Assembly: GCA_037074615.1 (NCBI GenBank)
Contig: CM073570.1
Span: 15,359,685-15,423,684, forward strand
Source: Leucaena leucocephala
Lineage: Eukaryota > Streptophyta > Magnoliopsida > Fabales > Fabaceae
Direction of reading: 5' to 3'
DNA: 64,000 nucleotides
A program made the translations under genes and the position numbers. The notes beneath the pieces were generated by a model that saw nothing but the letters and a program-made list of their open reading frames with translations, had not been told where the DNA came from and made no database searches. Shown here in pieces: positions 27,601 through 39,490 of the stretch (position 1 is the first letter of the stretch; each line of letters starts with the position of its first letter).

Positions 27601-29674
27601 AATATTAAATTTAGTAAAATAGGTTAATCTCTCATAACGTAATAAATTAATATTCGAATTCTCATAAGGAGATGTGTCAGTATTTAATATCTGATAATAT
27701 ATTGAATAAGATTGTCTTAAATAGGAATATATCCATGCTTAGCAAAAAAATTATAAAGTAATGAAAAGAGAACCAATGAAAGTTATGTCTAATGAAAGGT
27801 AACACCCTTCACACATTTAATGTATAGAATAAGATTATTTTTAATAGAAAAATACATCTATTTAGGGAAAAAAATAACGACAAAGAAAGTAGGTAACGAG
27901 GGTTGTATAAACAAATGAAATGAAGAAATCCTGAAGGTGGTGTTGAGGATTAGCGTGGAAGGCACAACAGGGGATGCGACTAGTGGAAGAAAGTGATCGG
28001 GTAAGTATTAATTTGACTAGTAATTTGGTGGGAATTCCCAAGTGAGCCACACGTGAGTCGTATGATAATACTACATACCTATCCAGGATTCCTTCATTCC
28101 GTATACAACACAACACAACAATTGTGTGTGTGTGTGTGTTGCCTGTTGTTGGAATCTCCGGTAAACATGGGGGAAGTCTCCGCCCCGGCCGCTACCTGCC
28201 TTCGTTTACCAAGTAAACCTTTTGGTTAACCAATTATTTACATGAAGCCAACTCACATGAAACCGCATCCAATGAGATCATTGCCATCAACTTTATGGAA
28301 GAGGTGTTCCGTTAAATTAGCTTATTTTAAATGATTTTATATGATACGAAATAAATGTTGAGACTAGTTTTTTAATTGAGGGATTGCTAAACAAGCCATT
28401 AATTTCCATTTAAAAAGTTATTTATGTTGGGGAACGAAATAATAGATTTTAGCAATGGGGAACCTATGTTTCTTGGATCTCTCCCTACCTGCCTTGTCAT
28501 CCAAAATTTAAATTTTGTTATATATAATTTAATTTAATAAGAATATATATAATAAAGTGAAAGGACACACATATAAATTTATTTTTTGAAATTTTGAATT
28601 AAGATTTGACAATGTTTCTTAAAATGTGGCACCCTTTATTTGCTTACAAATTATAATCTATTTGTAGTCTCGACTACATCCAGATTTGATATGCATCGCA
28701 CACCTGGTTATGGTGGGTGAGTCTTTCAATAGGGATTTTTTTGTATACGCCAATATTCAAATTCGAGATCTCACTTAAGTAATATCGAGTTACTTACTAC
28801 TCGGACTAACTTCTATTAATCCCATGTATGTTTATGTTTCCCTCCCCCTTCCTTACAAAAGAAGGGGAAAGTAATGTCATGGTAAACAGGAGTTAGTATG
28901 ACTGATATTCTCTTTAATTTTTTAAATAAAAATGAATCATATTTTAGTGCATATTTATATTTAGATTTAGATTGAGTGGTTCGAATTGTCTTTAATAAAT
29001 TATAAAATAGTTTAATCCAATTGAACCTTTTGATTTCATTATTCTAAAACAACAATGACCTTTTCTATGAAATTACACGGGACTTTCACATTCACATTCT
29101 TTAAAAAAAAACACTAAATTACTCTACAAAAATAAATCGAAACGTATAATTTTGATATAGAGTAATAAACTCATAATACGATGTTTTGGTTTATGACATT
29201 ATTAAAACCCACGTGAGAGTAATTAACTACGCCACTCACTCTATCTAACGTATAATATATATAGATAAAAATGTTGGATAGAGAGAACATATATATATTA
29301 ATACTATTTAAATAAGGTAGTAAATAGCAAGTATCATAATATAAATGTAAAGTCACGAGTGTGATTGTGCATGAAGACTCCCTATAAAAATGTAAAGTCA
29401 TGAGTGTGATTGTGTTTGTAATATCAAATTGTCCATACTTGCCCTTCTAAATTAAAGAAAAAAAATAAAGAATAGGAATAAAGAAAATTATATAGAGGGG
29501 GATGTGAGAGACAATTTTTGGGAGGAGGGGAAATGAAGACCGGCCAAAAAATTCAGGATCGAGAAAGAAAGGAAGTAAAAAGATAAAGAGACAAAGAATG
29601 AAAAAAAAAAAAAAAAGGAAGGAAGGTAGGACGAATGAGACGGATGAGAGATTCACACCCAACAACAACAACAG

Positions 29675-29818
29675 GTAAGTCGAAAAACCGCCCTCTCTTC
29701 TTCCTTTCCTTTTCCCACTCAATATTACAATCCCTTCTTTATATATATATATATATATATAAACCCCTTCACTATCTCTCTCTCTATATATATCTTCTAT
29801 CTCCTTTCTTTCTCTCAG
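29675..29818 (+). other. Predicted intron of the candidate mimic transcript
   Basis: Donor CAG|GTAAGT and a pyrimidine-tract acceptor ending TCTCTCAG. The interior holds a TA repeat followed by CT runs, so it could instead be a promoter with a TATA-like stretch and a transcription start near 29790. Confidence 0.4.
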
Positions 29819-29859
29819 ACTCTTGTTGAGTCTGATGAGAAGGAGAAGAAATTAGAGCT

Positions 29860-30018
29860 ATGGCGTATATTGGGCTAGTTTCTTCGCTTCACCAGATATG
29901 GCTTCTACAGTGCTACTGCTCCATGGTTCTGTTTCTCAACATTACTCCCTTCATAGAGGTCGTCGTGCTCCTCTCTCTGCAATTTGCAAGCCCTTCAACA
30001 TCATCTTCTTCCACTTAA
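29860..30018 (+). CDS. Small ORF upstream of the miR160-like site
   Basis: A 52-codon frame starting MAYIGLVSSLHQIW, with a hydrophobic middle and a Ser-rich end. It stops 40 bases before the mimic site. I do not recognise it. It may be a chance frame in a non-coding transcript or a small peptide upstream of the site. Codon use gives no clear answer. Confidence 0.2.
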   Translation: MAYIGLVSSLHQIWLLQCYCSMVLFLNITPFIEVVVLLSLQFASPSTSSSST

Positions 30019-30058
30019 CATTCATTCCTTCTTCTCATACATAGGAATTCAACTACTC

Positions 30059-30082
30059 AGGCAAACAGGTTGGAGCCAGGCA
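30059..30082 (+). promoter_or_regulatory. Bulged miR160-complementary site
   Basis: The 11-nt left arm (30059-30069) and 10-nt right arm (30073-30082) are separated by TTG (30070-30072). The right arm is fully complementary to miR160 positions 1-10, covering the seed. The left arm has two A-A mismatches, opposite positions 16 and 21. ARF target genes carry the same site without the three extra bases. Confidence 0.7.
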
Positions 30083-33072
30083 GTGTTTAGCTTCTTTTCT
30101 TTTTCTTCAGTTCAGTTTCTTCATACATAGCACTACGAATCTGATCAGAGTTTCAGACATGAATATCATTCAGCTCCAATCGACACACAACGGTCTATTG
30201 TGTGCTGATTATTTCCTTTTGTAACGTTTGATTGTATATGGATTTTTAACTTTCTATATACTATGGCAACGATGACCTGCAACATCATCGTCATCTTGCT
30301 TAGATTTCCCTTTCTTAAGAAATATCATCAAGTATTACTTTGAATGGAATATTCTTTCATGGTTTTTGTTTTACGTCTTCAATCTCTTCTCTGTGTGTGC
30401 GTTTAAGCTTCGATGGGAAATTGGTGATCTTTCAATGGCTGATGATGAACTCTCTCTAAGGCCATGTGGTAAATCAGATTTGATCTATGTTCACGTGCAT
30501 CTTAAGCAACCCACCTTGACCATTTCTAACCATTAAAATAATCTCACAGCTTTGCCTCGAAACCCATGTTCCTAATCAAGTCCAAGATTTTGAATTTTCC
30601 ATTTTTTAACAAAAATATGCAATTAGTATGTGGTGAATCAAAGTGATGATTATATTCTTCTCGAGTTGGAGGTCTCTGTCTAGCTACTGTTTTGTATTGG
30701 AGCATCTTGTGCTTGAAATCTGTATATTAATGGAGCATTCGCTTGAAATGATGAAGTTCGATAGCTGACAATTGTTTAGTGTCTTGCAAATCAGGTAACA
30801 TAATCGATACGTACAAAATATATAATTTGGAAATGATCATATTTGTTTTCATATATGTTGTCAAAAAGTGCGGCCATTCCCAATTACATTACTTAAATAA
30901 CCTAGCTAGTTAATCGAGAACTGTTTTGGCTATAGAATTACTTCAACGAAGTTGCAAATCTAATGGGAAGCAAAGGATCTTGGTTAATTAAATGCCTTAT
31001 TAATATAAGATGCCCCACGTGGGGGTTGTGTTAATGTATGCAATTCATTGATTTTCTTGTCCCTAGTTTGACTTGTGATTTTATTATGACTATTGTAAGC
31101 GTAACACTATCCGCTCCTCTTAAAATTAAACTTAAGCTTATTGTTTTTTTTTAAATATTATCAATTGATATTTAATTTTTTTTAAATTATATTACTAAAT
31201 ATATGATCAATTAACTACTTTAATTTTAAAATTCATAGTTGTCTCTCTCAATATAAGTATTTTTTTATCACTTCTTAAATTAAACTTCTGCATATCACCG
31301 TTTAAATATATTTTCACGTATATATAACACCAGTTTGTGTAAAAATTAAATCTACTATATATTATGTGTCAGGGTCAATTAATATCATTACATATTATCT
31401 GTTGTGATCTAAATAACTTGGGTGGGGCATCGCTTGCTTTTACCAAACATTTGTAAGAGAAATCAGAAAGGGGTTGTATGTTTCACATCATTTGTCTGAA
31501 CTTTTCCAGCACGGTTTATAATTTCTTGACAATTAACAATTTAATATCGCTTGATTTTAAAATGAGATGCTGCACTATAATTTAATCTCAGTAACAATGA
31601 AGGGATGAACACATATGTTCACAAGCATCAGAAGAAATATATGTGAACCAAATTCTTGGCCTTTTAGATAGGGAATCGACATCCTCTAAAGAAATTTGTA
31701 GATTTGAGTCTTTTAATTAGATAAAAAAAGTCCCACAATTTAAAATATAAATTAAACGATTATATTGGATGCCAAGTAGATATAAAAAATAAAAAATATT
31801 TTTATATGATTATTTAACTGTGTTAGATTTTAGTATTGTCATACTCAATAAAATATTTAATATTCATATAGACTGAAACTCAATACTTTATATTTAAATG
31901 GTCAAAGTTCTTTTTAGTTAGACTAATGCCTGTTGATAAAAAAAATCATCATTTTCAATGCCATGAAGGGATGCAGAAGAATCAAAGTTGGTAATAAGAA
32001 AAAGATAATGGAGACATGATCACTAACAAATATGAACATCAAACGTATAGTTCCAAAACACAATTAAAAAGAATCCGTCTATATGAAATCAAAAACAAAC
32101 ATTCCGTACAATTCAAAAAAGCATATAGGAATCGATTAAATTCATATGATTCGACATAGAAACAAGACACAGAGTCGGAGGCATTGCTAGTTTTCTGGCA
32201 TGTTCTTTTAGCTAATCAGTCACCCAGAAGAGTTCAAACGCTACAAAACATTGAATCTGAGGACTAATTGACAATCATGTTGCTAATTAATCTTTGTTAA
32301 CCCAAAAGTCAATAAAGTGATTTCATATATATTCAATTCTTCAACACAAGATTAGTATCCCTTTGTCGTTTCATAGATATATATATATAGCAATGGCTAA
32401 TTAATATGATTGACTCTACCTTTTGACCTCTCTCAAGTCTCATCATTAATCCTACCAAATCCACCCGTTAATCTCAACTAATTCGGAATTTTATGCAGCC
32501 TAAACAAAAAAAGACGTTGAGTTTCAAAAATTAAAATAAAAGATTCTATATGGCCATTGAATTATGGTACAACGCAATAAAATATGCAGCCCAATATAAA
32601 TTAATTAAATATCACAAAGTATAATAATATTAATCAAAAGCCAAATTAGTCAAATGAACCTTTCCACTACAAAGATAATCCAACAGTAGATGCTGGCTAG
32701 TGACTCATGACCCCTAAAAACACATTTCTTAGGGTTACTTGGTTTAAATTAGGGGAAAAAATTATTTTAGTTTATTAAATATAAGATATTTGTTGGGAGG
32801 ACCTTGAGATAAAGATGGGGTTGTATTAAAAATAATAATTACTAAAAAAAGTTGAGTCTAACGAAAGGGGTGGATTAACCTCTCATATTATAAAGAATAT
32901 GATTGATTTCGATAGGAGGATACTTGTACATAACATACACACACATAATTCTAGTTTATTTTGATAAGCTAATTGGTTTATATTATTCAAATGAGTTAGA
33001 AGTAGATTATTTTCAAGACATCTCCGGTCTTTACTACAACAATTCCCAATCAACTTCGGAGAATGGCTATAG

Positions 33073-33369
33073 GAGAGTGCAGCTCACAAAGCTCTTGCTC
33101 TCAATGGTGATACTACTACTGAACTCAACGCTGATAGGGATGTTATTGATGAAATTGCAAAATAACTTCTTTAAAGTTAATAGGAGATAGATATGATTCA
33201 TATTATGAGAGTTTAGGATGTGGAAGCTGATTCTCTAGCAAAGAAAGCATCGTGTCTTCCTTTTAGCTTTCCTTATATGCCCATTGGGTATCTCGAAAAT
33301 ATTTCTGAAGAAACCCATCTGATCCTTTTAGTCTTTTTGTATTTATTGTTCCTTTCTTTATATAAATAA
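33073..33369 (+). pseudogene. Relic of a retroelement RNase H tail (tentative)
   Basis: Two short frames, 33073-33170 (AAHKALAL..) and 33217-33369 (EADSLAKKAS..), resemble the C-terminal end of RNase H domains found in plant non-LTR retroelements and related nucleic-acid genes, where R-AN--AD-LAKKAS is typical. Stops separate them and no catalytic residues remain. The match is short and could be chance. Confidence 0.3.
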
Positions 33370-34324
33370 AAAATAAAAAAGGTCATTAATTTCTAGTTGA
33401 ATCACAAATCATCAATGTTACTCTTCTCATGAATGATCAAATATTTCAATACCGATATTAATATCAACATATATAAAATTTAATTTTTTTCAATAAATTA
33501 CATTCTGTCTAACTTACAAACAGTGCAATTCGTTCTTCATATTTTATGCAAGGTACAAAAGTGCAGGTTTCACCTAGTTAACTATCGAATTACACAAATA
33601 TTATATATATGGCAGCACAAGTTGATCTACCACGAATATGATGTTGGCAGGCAGCTAGCAGTAAGAGAGACAAGATGTGGTTATCAATCAATTAATTTTT
33701 TTTTTTCAAATGTTGAACTTGTCTTCTTGTTGACTAAGAAGACTCTGCACTGACCCATGGAGTCGACTGTACAGAAGCATTTATTATGGAATCTCATAAT
33801 TTCTTCTTACTGTGTCTTTATTGCCAAGGGTCCACTATTCATTCAAATCTGCTCATGAAAAAGAAATATTTTTATAGATAAATAAGGGATAAAATTGACT
33901 TTTTAAACTCTCATTCAATAATATCATGTGATTCACTCAACTATGAAATGGTTTAAATAAATATGTAAAAGAGTTGGATGGTCTTCATTATATTGGCGGA
34001 TTTTTTTTCCATTTTTATGTTGGCTTAATTAAACTAATCCGTCTTTTAAAGAAAATCATACTAGTTTACTAACAAGACTGATTTGTTTAAGCAGAAAGAT
34101 GGAAAAAATAGTACCAATCTGCATTCACATACTGTCAATTACTGACTTTAGTCACATTCAACAATGCAATGTGTTATTTCATTTCTTTCTTCCTTTTTTT
34201 TATTGGTATTGGTATACTTTAAAGTAATTCTATCTTAGATATTATACATTTATCATACAATATTTTTTTATTTTTCAATGAAATAATTAGAATGAGACAT
34301 ACAATTATTTGAAGCTTATGTGAT

Positions 34325-34530
34325 TATTGAAGAAAACTATTTTATTGTAGTTTCAATCGCGGTATTTGAAAAAATATTTTAACTCTAAGTATTTAGGTTT
34401 ACGCCCGAGGGTAATTGATAGCTCGCCCTCCCTGATATTAGTATCACATAGGAGAAAGGGAAATTTCACCTTACCTTTATATCAGGAGTGAGCTCAACTC
34501 CTTTCTAAAAATTTTATAAAAAAAAATAGA
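34325..34530 (+). repeat. Dispersed repeat family B, copy 2
   Basis: The least decayed plus-strand copy: TTTACGCCCGAGGGTAAT, GATAGCTCGCCCTCCCTGAT, TTAGTATCACATAGGAGAAA and GTGAGCTCAACTCCTTTCTA follow in order. Confidence 0.5.
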
Positions 34531-36889
34531 TGTCATGCTCTTCCTTAAATTTTATCACCCTAAATTTACTAATCATTTAAACATCTCTTATATTTATCTA
34601 TTTTTAATAAGAATTAAATAAAGATAAAATTAAAAAATAATTATTAATAATTCTTTCAATGAACTTATATCTAGAACAATTTTTTTTTCAAAGATAAATA
34701 TATAATAAGGATGGGAGTAGTATGTTATCTAGTATTTAGATGATTGAACAAAATTCCTTTACTTCCCCTACTTTTTCTACATATGATACCAAATAGGTCC
34801 TTAATATGGCAAGTCTCATTATTTTGCCATCGTATGTATTGGCTTAAACAAATCAGTAATTGACTGAATTTGAATGAATGCGGATTCCATAGTAGTTAAG
34901 TTGATTTGTAGTAGTGGGCGAAACTTGATGAAGCAATTCAATCCATCACGTGAAAATGAGAACAAGCTGGTGACAAGTTGGTTTAATTAAGATAATATTA
35001 ATTAATGTTAATTTTAATTAGTAGGAGACATCCTCGGGAACATTGTTCGGAATTGTCACACAGCTGGTGTCCCATCTCCACCACCTGTTTCTTCACGTTC
35101 ATGCTCACCTGCTTCATCCCCTCAAAAACCCATCCTTTTTATTTATTAATTAATAATAATAAACAATAATAGTATTTTCCAATCAAAATTGCGTATATGT
35201 TTGGTTGGTTAAACAATTTTGGAAAGAAAATGAATTAGAAGCCAATAAAGTTAGTTTAATTAATAAATTAACTTATAATTCATAAAATTATAAATTCAAT
35301 TCTATTATCAATATAAAAATTTTATTGATAGAGAATTATAAATATATCTGTGAGTACTCTTTAAATTTAAAAGTATATTTTAACCTTGATAAGCTTGTGG
35401 ACACAATTAATGTAAATTTTTTTACACAAAAAAAAAATATGAATTAGAACATGTTCATAAAATAAAACTTTGTGGTGTATAAATTATGCTTGGTTTAACT
35501 TGAAAAGATTGTTTTTTTTCGTAAGCATTTTTAGCCAGATGAAACAAAAAGTGAAATTAAGAATTAATTTGTCGACACGTGCTTTTATATGGTGTCTAAA
35601 ATAGACTATTTATTGATTTGTGAATAATAATATTTATTTTTTTATAATTTATTTATTATATAGTCATTGATATTCTGCAAACATGCCTCGAGCTGGAAGG
35701 AATTAGGAACCTTGTTACACGTATATTTCACAAATTAAAATGATCGGCCGATTACTTAATGTTTGTAAACTTCCTATGAAGAAAATCTAAACATTATTAT
35801 TATTGCTGCTCCTGATAGAGCAAATTCATATATTACTATATTTGTATACCGTCCTTTGTATAATTATCATTTTGAAATAATCAAAATTATCCTATATGTT
35901 ATTTCTCAACCGCCTCCCCATATTTATCCAAATTTCAGTATTGATCCTCATCATCTTCTTCTTCCATCACCATCATTTCCAACATTAATGGCTGATTCAA
36001 ATACAATGTATGGATCACTAGCTAGTAGACCTTGAGTCGCACCCTGAGATGCATGCTTGAAGGTGAAGATAATTAAACAAGCAAGGATGAGTTCATAGAT
36101 ACATGCGTGGTTGCCAGGTTCAATGTAGACTTGACATATATGTACGCAATTTTTGCTTTTTGGCCAAAACATGAGTTAATATTTGATTGATGCAATATCT
36201 ATTATATATTCTAACTACTTGTAAGTAAGTGGGAAAAAGACAAAAAAAATTATCTAAATTTTAAAAAGATAAATTGAGCATCTCAATATTGAAAAAGATA
36301 GATTAAGCAGGAGGCACAATCTGTCATTTATAAATTAGTGTAAAAATACAAAATTACCCTTAGACTAATTAAGAGTACACTACAACAGTATTAGTAGATA
36401 GAAAGAGACGAAGCAGAATACCATTGGCACATGAATAGGAGATGAAGCTTAGGGGAGACATCTTTGCCTGAGCTAAAGCTAGAAAAGAGGAAGTGTAAGT
36501 AAATTTTTAATACAAATCTTCTTGGTTTACTCCTTCGGTGATCAGTTATATTTTGTTTATTTTGATGATTATCTGGGGAGAAAGAGATTTACAAACACTA
36601 TAGCTTCTACTAGTTTAAGAAAACTGTAAGAGAAATGGTGAAAATTCTCATACAATACTTGAAAGTATAGAGAAGTCAGTGCAAATATGGGGCAAGTAAG
36701 AATATGGTTAGTGTAAATGATGACGTGTTTGTTTGCTTTGGAGCATTTCGCAATTGCGGTTTGATTTTTAGTCCCTTAAGATTGAGGAGAAAATAGTACT
36801 CATTTGGGAAAAAGTACTACTTTGCATTTCGCGTGACTCATAGTAAGAGTAACATGAGAGTCATGAAATTAATTAATTGATTCATTTAC

Positions 36890-37275
36890 TACTATTCTAA
36901 TGGTATTTACAACTTCACGAATGATTTTTGCAACTTTATGTAAGACATTTAATACTCCGTAGAAAAAGTTAAGTGTAATTAGTTGGGTTATTTATTATTC
37001 CTCTAATAGGATATACGACTTTATAAATGATCTTAAACAACATCAAGTCAGACATTTAATACTCTGAGAAAAGTTACCTGCAATGAGTTGGGTCATTTAA
37101 TACTACTGTAATGGGATTTGTAACTTTAGTAATTATTTTGACAACTTGCACTAAGAAATTTACAAGTATGTAACAAGTAATTGGTATTAGCTTCGGGTTT
37201 ACAACTCACGTAATAGAATTTATAACTTCAATAATAGTTTTAACAACTTGATGTAAAACATTTACTAATTCGTAG
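36890..37275. repeat. Left-arm degenerate minisatellite of the MULE
   Basis: Irregular repeats of (A/G)TTTACAACTT..GTAAT type, for example GGTATTTACAACTTCACGAA near 36902. They are the inverse of the right-arm unit (GTTGTAAATACCAT), so the two arms could pair into a long imperfect hairpin. Confidence 0.6.
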
Positions 37276-37393
37276 AAAAACCTACAACCTTCATTGCATT
37301 AATAAATTTTGTGTTGTTGCTATATTGTAAAGTATTGAATGATTATTGTTAGGGACGTAAGCTTGTCATGGATGATTTTTTTGTTGCAGGTTA

Positions 37394-37768
37394 GTGGGCA
37401 ATATGACATGTAATATTGGGTCGACATCTTCAAAGAAAATTTGTGATTTTTTTCATATAGGTGGGAACTTTGTATACAATATTGAAGGTGGAGTTAAATA
37501 TAATGGCAGGGATGTGAAGGTAAAATGGATAAAGGAGGGGATATCACTGAAAGAATTGAGGGTAATGATAGGTGGATGGTTTGTTATAAATGGTAATAGT
37601 TGTGTTATAAAATATACGGTGAAGTTTAATGAGAGGATATTACTATATCTCAATGATGATGGTAAAGTTTATAATCTTTTTCAATTTAATGACAGTAGTG
37701 CACATATTTATGTAGTAGTTAAAGTAAATGATAACATGTTTATATTACAAATACCATTGTTAAAGTAG
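37394..37768 (+). pseudogene. MULE transposase N-terminal domain fragment
   Basis: About 115 codons carry the pattern of the domain that opens plant MuDR-type transposases: GGNFVYNIEGGVKYNGRD, then a WIKEGISLKEL helix, IKYTVKFN, and LNDDGKVYNLFQFNDSSAHI with a final beta strand. A splice acceptor (TTTTTTTGTTGCAG at 37389) precedes it, suggesting an upstream exon once existed. The frame then runs into the minisatellite and stops. The DDE catalytic region is missing. Confidence 0.6.
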
Positions 37769-38765
37769 CAAATACTATTATCGGACTTGTAAATACCATT
37801 ATAGGTGTTGCAAATATAATTGACAAAGTGGCAAACACCATTGACAAAATTATAAATACCATTACGGAAGTTGTAAATACCATTGGCAAAGTTATAAATA
37901 CTATTACAAGAGTTGTAAATACCACTGGGAACGTTGCAAACACTGTTATGAGAGTTGTAAATATCATTAGCAAAGTTGCAAACATCATTACGAGAGTTGT
38001 AAATACCATCGGCAAAGTTATAAATACTATTATTAAAGTTGCAATACCATTATGGTACTTGCAAATACCATAATCGAACTTGCAAATACTATAGTAGGAG
38101 TTTCAAATCCCATCGTCAGATTTGCAAATGAAATAGACATGTAAATTCTATGAGTAAAGTTTTAAATTCCATTGTGATACTTACAAATATCATTATCAAA
38201 GTTGTAAATACCATTATGGGAGTTACAAATATTATTGGAAAAGTTGTAAACACCATTTTCGAAGTTATAAATATCATTAGTAAAGTTACAAACACAATTC
38301 TCAGAGTTGCAAATACCATTATAAAACTTGCAAATAGCATAGCACGAGTTTCAAATCCTACCATCATACTTGCAAATAAAATAAACATGTAAATCCCATG
38401 AGCAAAGTTGTAAATCCCATTGTGATAGTTATAAAGACTATTGTCAAAGTTATAAATACTATTATAGGAGTTGCAAATACCATTGAAAAAGTTATAAACA
38501 TCATTTTTGAAGTTACAAATACTATTAGTAAAGTTGTAAACACTATTCTCGAAGTTATAAATACTATTATTAAAGTTATAAATACCGTTATGGGAGTTAT
38601 AAATACCACTGTCAGACTTGTAAATATTATTGATAAAGTTATAAATACTATTATAGGAGTAACAAATACCATTGTCAGAGTTACAAATACTAGTGGCAAA
38701 GTTATAAATCGTATTATCAAATTTGTAAATACTATTGGTATAGTGAAGGCTAATTTGGTCTCTAT
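37740..38765 (+). repeat. 21-bp minisatellite, about 49 units
   Basis: Degenerate 21-bp units of the type GTTGTAAATACCATTGGCAAA, often alternating with GTTATAAATACTATTA-CGA-like partners, so a 42-bp higher-order period is visible. The length is a multiple of three, so frames stay open on both strands, giving false proteins such as a seven-residue NTIGKVI repeat. This is the right inner arm of the MULE. Confidence 0.9.
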
Positions 38766-39079
38766 ACATAAATTTACAACTGATAGATTGGGTCTCTTGC
38801 CTAATATATTATTTTTAATATTAAGATATCTAATTTATCTTTATAAAATTAAAATGGATTTTTTTGTCCTTTTCTCTAAATAAATTTGATTGATATGGGA
38901 AGAGAAAGTTTCATATTGAATATATATAGTTGTACTTAATAATTAGATGCCATATAAGCGGAAGGACCCATAAATTCATTAAGGGAGTATAAATTTCATG
39001 ATTTCTTAATAAAGTAAGAATTTTTTTATAAGAAAAAGTTTTTTCCATTAAAATTAGGATATACGCATGATTTAGAAAA

Positions 39080-39235
39080 ACTTTTATAGGAGATTTATAA
39101 GATCATCTATTAAAAGAATCCTTATAACGGCAGCAGAAATTGAACCCACATATTTATAGAATATAAATTATTTTCTTACCATCTAAATTAACTTTTATTA
39201 GCTAAAGTTTAAATTTTTAAATGTAATATTTCCAA
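39080..39235 (-). repeat. tRNA-derived SINE fragment, copy 1
   Basis: Read on the minus strand, an A-box-like TTTAGATGGTAAGA is followed about 40 bp later by a B-box-like GGGTTCAATTTC. It shares GGCAGCAGAAATTGAACCCA with the copy at 44.6 kb. Confidence 0.4.
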
Positions 39236-39284
39236 CAAATTGGAGGGGCATTATTTTTTTTATTATAGAATTTTTTAAAAAATA

Positions 39285-39490
39285 ATTGGACTTATTTACT
39301 ATCTAAAAATATGATGAAGTATCTCATTTTTCTAGATAATACTAATATTAAATAGGATAAATTATCTATTATTCTTAAATATAAATCTAACCATCCAATA
39401 ATTATAATACCTTCTTAAATATCACTATTAAAATTATAATAAAATAATATTTATTAAAAATTAAATATATTTTAAATAATTATATATTTT
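39285..39490 (-). repeat. Dispersed repeat family B, copy 3
   Basis: Inverse orientation. GATAATACTAATATTAAATAGG and the AT-rich tail AAATAATATTTATT match the 46.2-kb copy. Confidence 0.42.

Larger units (their letters stand above)
22913..29600. other. Intergenic, no gene seen
   Basis: The start is probably the kinase 3' untranslated region, with a GA tract at 23250-23272. Two TCCCACATT motifs (24860-24868 and 24916-24924) resemble the plant snRNA upstream element, but no snRNA follows. Pyrimidine-rich CT tracts at 25005-25060 look like a leader, yet no reading frame follows. 26370-26710 holds a duplicated AT-rich foldback. A GTGTGTGT tract is near 28125. Confidence 0.45.
29620..30500 (+). 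ncRNA. Candidate long non-coding RNA, miR160 target mimic
   Basis: The region looks transcribed. CAACAACAACAG|GTAAGT at 29675 is a near-perfect donor. CTTTCTTTCTCTCAG at 29818 is a strong acceptor, giving a possible 144-bp intron. No conserved protein is encoded; the longest start-to-stop frame in the putative second exon is 52 codons at 29860-30018. At 30059-30082 lies a site made of AGGCAAACAGG, a TTG bulge and GAGCCAGGCA. It pairs with all of miR160 positions 1-10 and 9 of 11 at positions 11-21 (mismatches at 16 and 21), with the bulge exactly between positions 10 and 11. That layout blocks slicing and defines an endogenous target mimic. The transcript ends are guesses; the site match is seen directly, and its function is inferred. 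Confidence 0.55.
30501..36221. other. Intergenic, no intact gene
   Basis: AT-rich DNA with a dispersed repeat near 34.4 kb and a reverse-transcriptase/RNase H-like relic near 33.1-33.4 kb. Other short frames have no recognisable family. No promoter or RNA gene could be supported. Confidence 0.45.
36231..38876. mobile_element. Mutator-like element (MULE), internally degenerate
   Basis: A 2646-bp element. The left end GGGAAAAAGACAAAAAAAAT and the inverted right end GAGAAAAGGACAAAAAAAT continue as inverted repeats for about 85 bp (36231-36318 and 38790-38876), including GATAAATTGAGCATCTCAAT against GATAAATTAGATATCTTAAT. The flanks TAAGTAAGT (36222-36230) and TAAATAAAT (38877-38885) form a 9-bp duplication with two G-to-A changes. 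Inside are opposed minisatellite arms and the N-terminal domain of a MULE transposase. The catalytic and zinc-knuckle parts are absent, so it cannot move by itself. It sits between the BAM-type and HSL2-type kinases. Confidence 0.8.

Noticed and set aside
36890..38765. CRISPR-like array
   Set aside because: Plant DNA, direct degenerate 21-bp tandem units with no spacers.
37740..38883. Heptad-like repeat proteins (NTIGKVI and MVFTTLV types)
   Set aside because: Frames held open by the 21-bp minisatellite on both strands; no independent coding signal.
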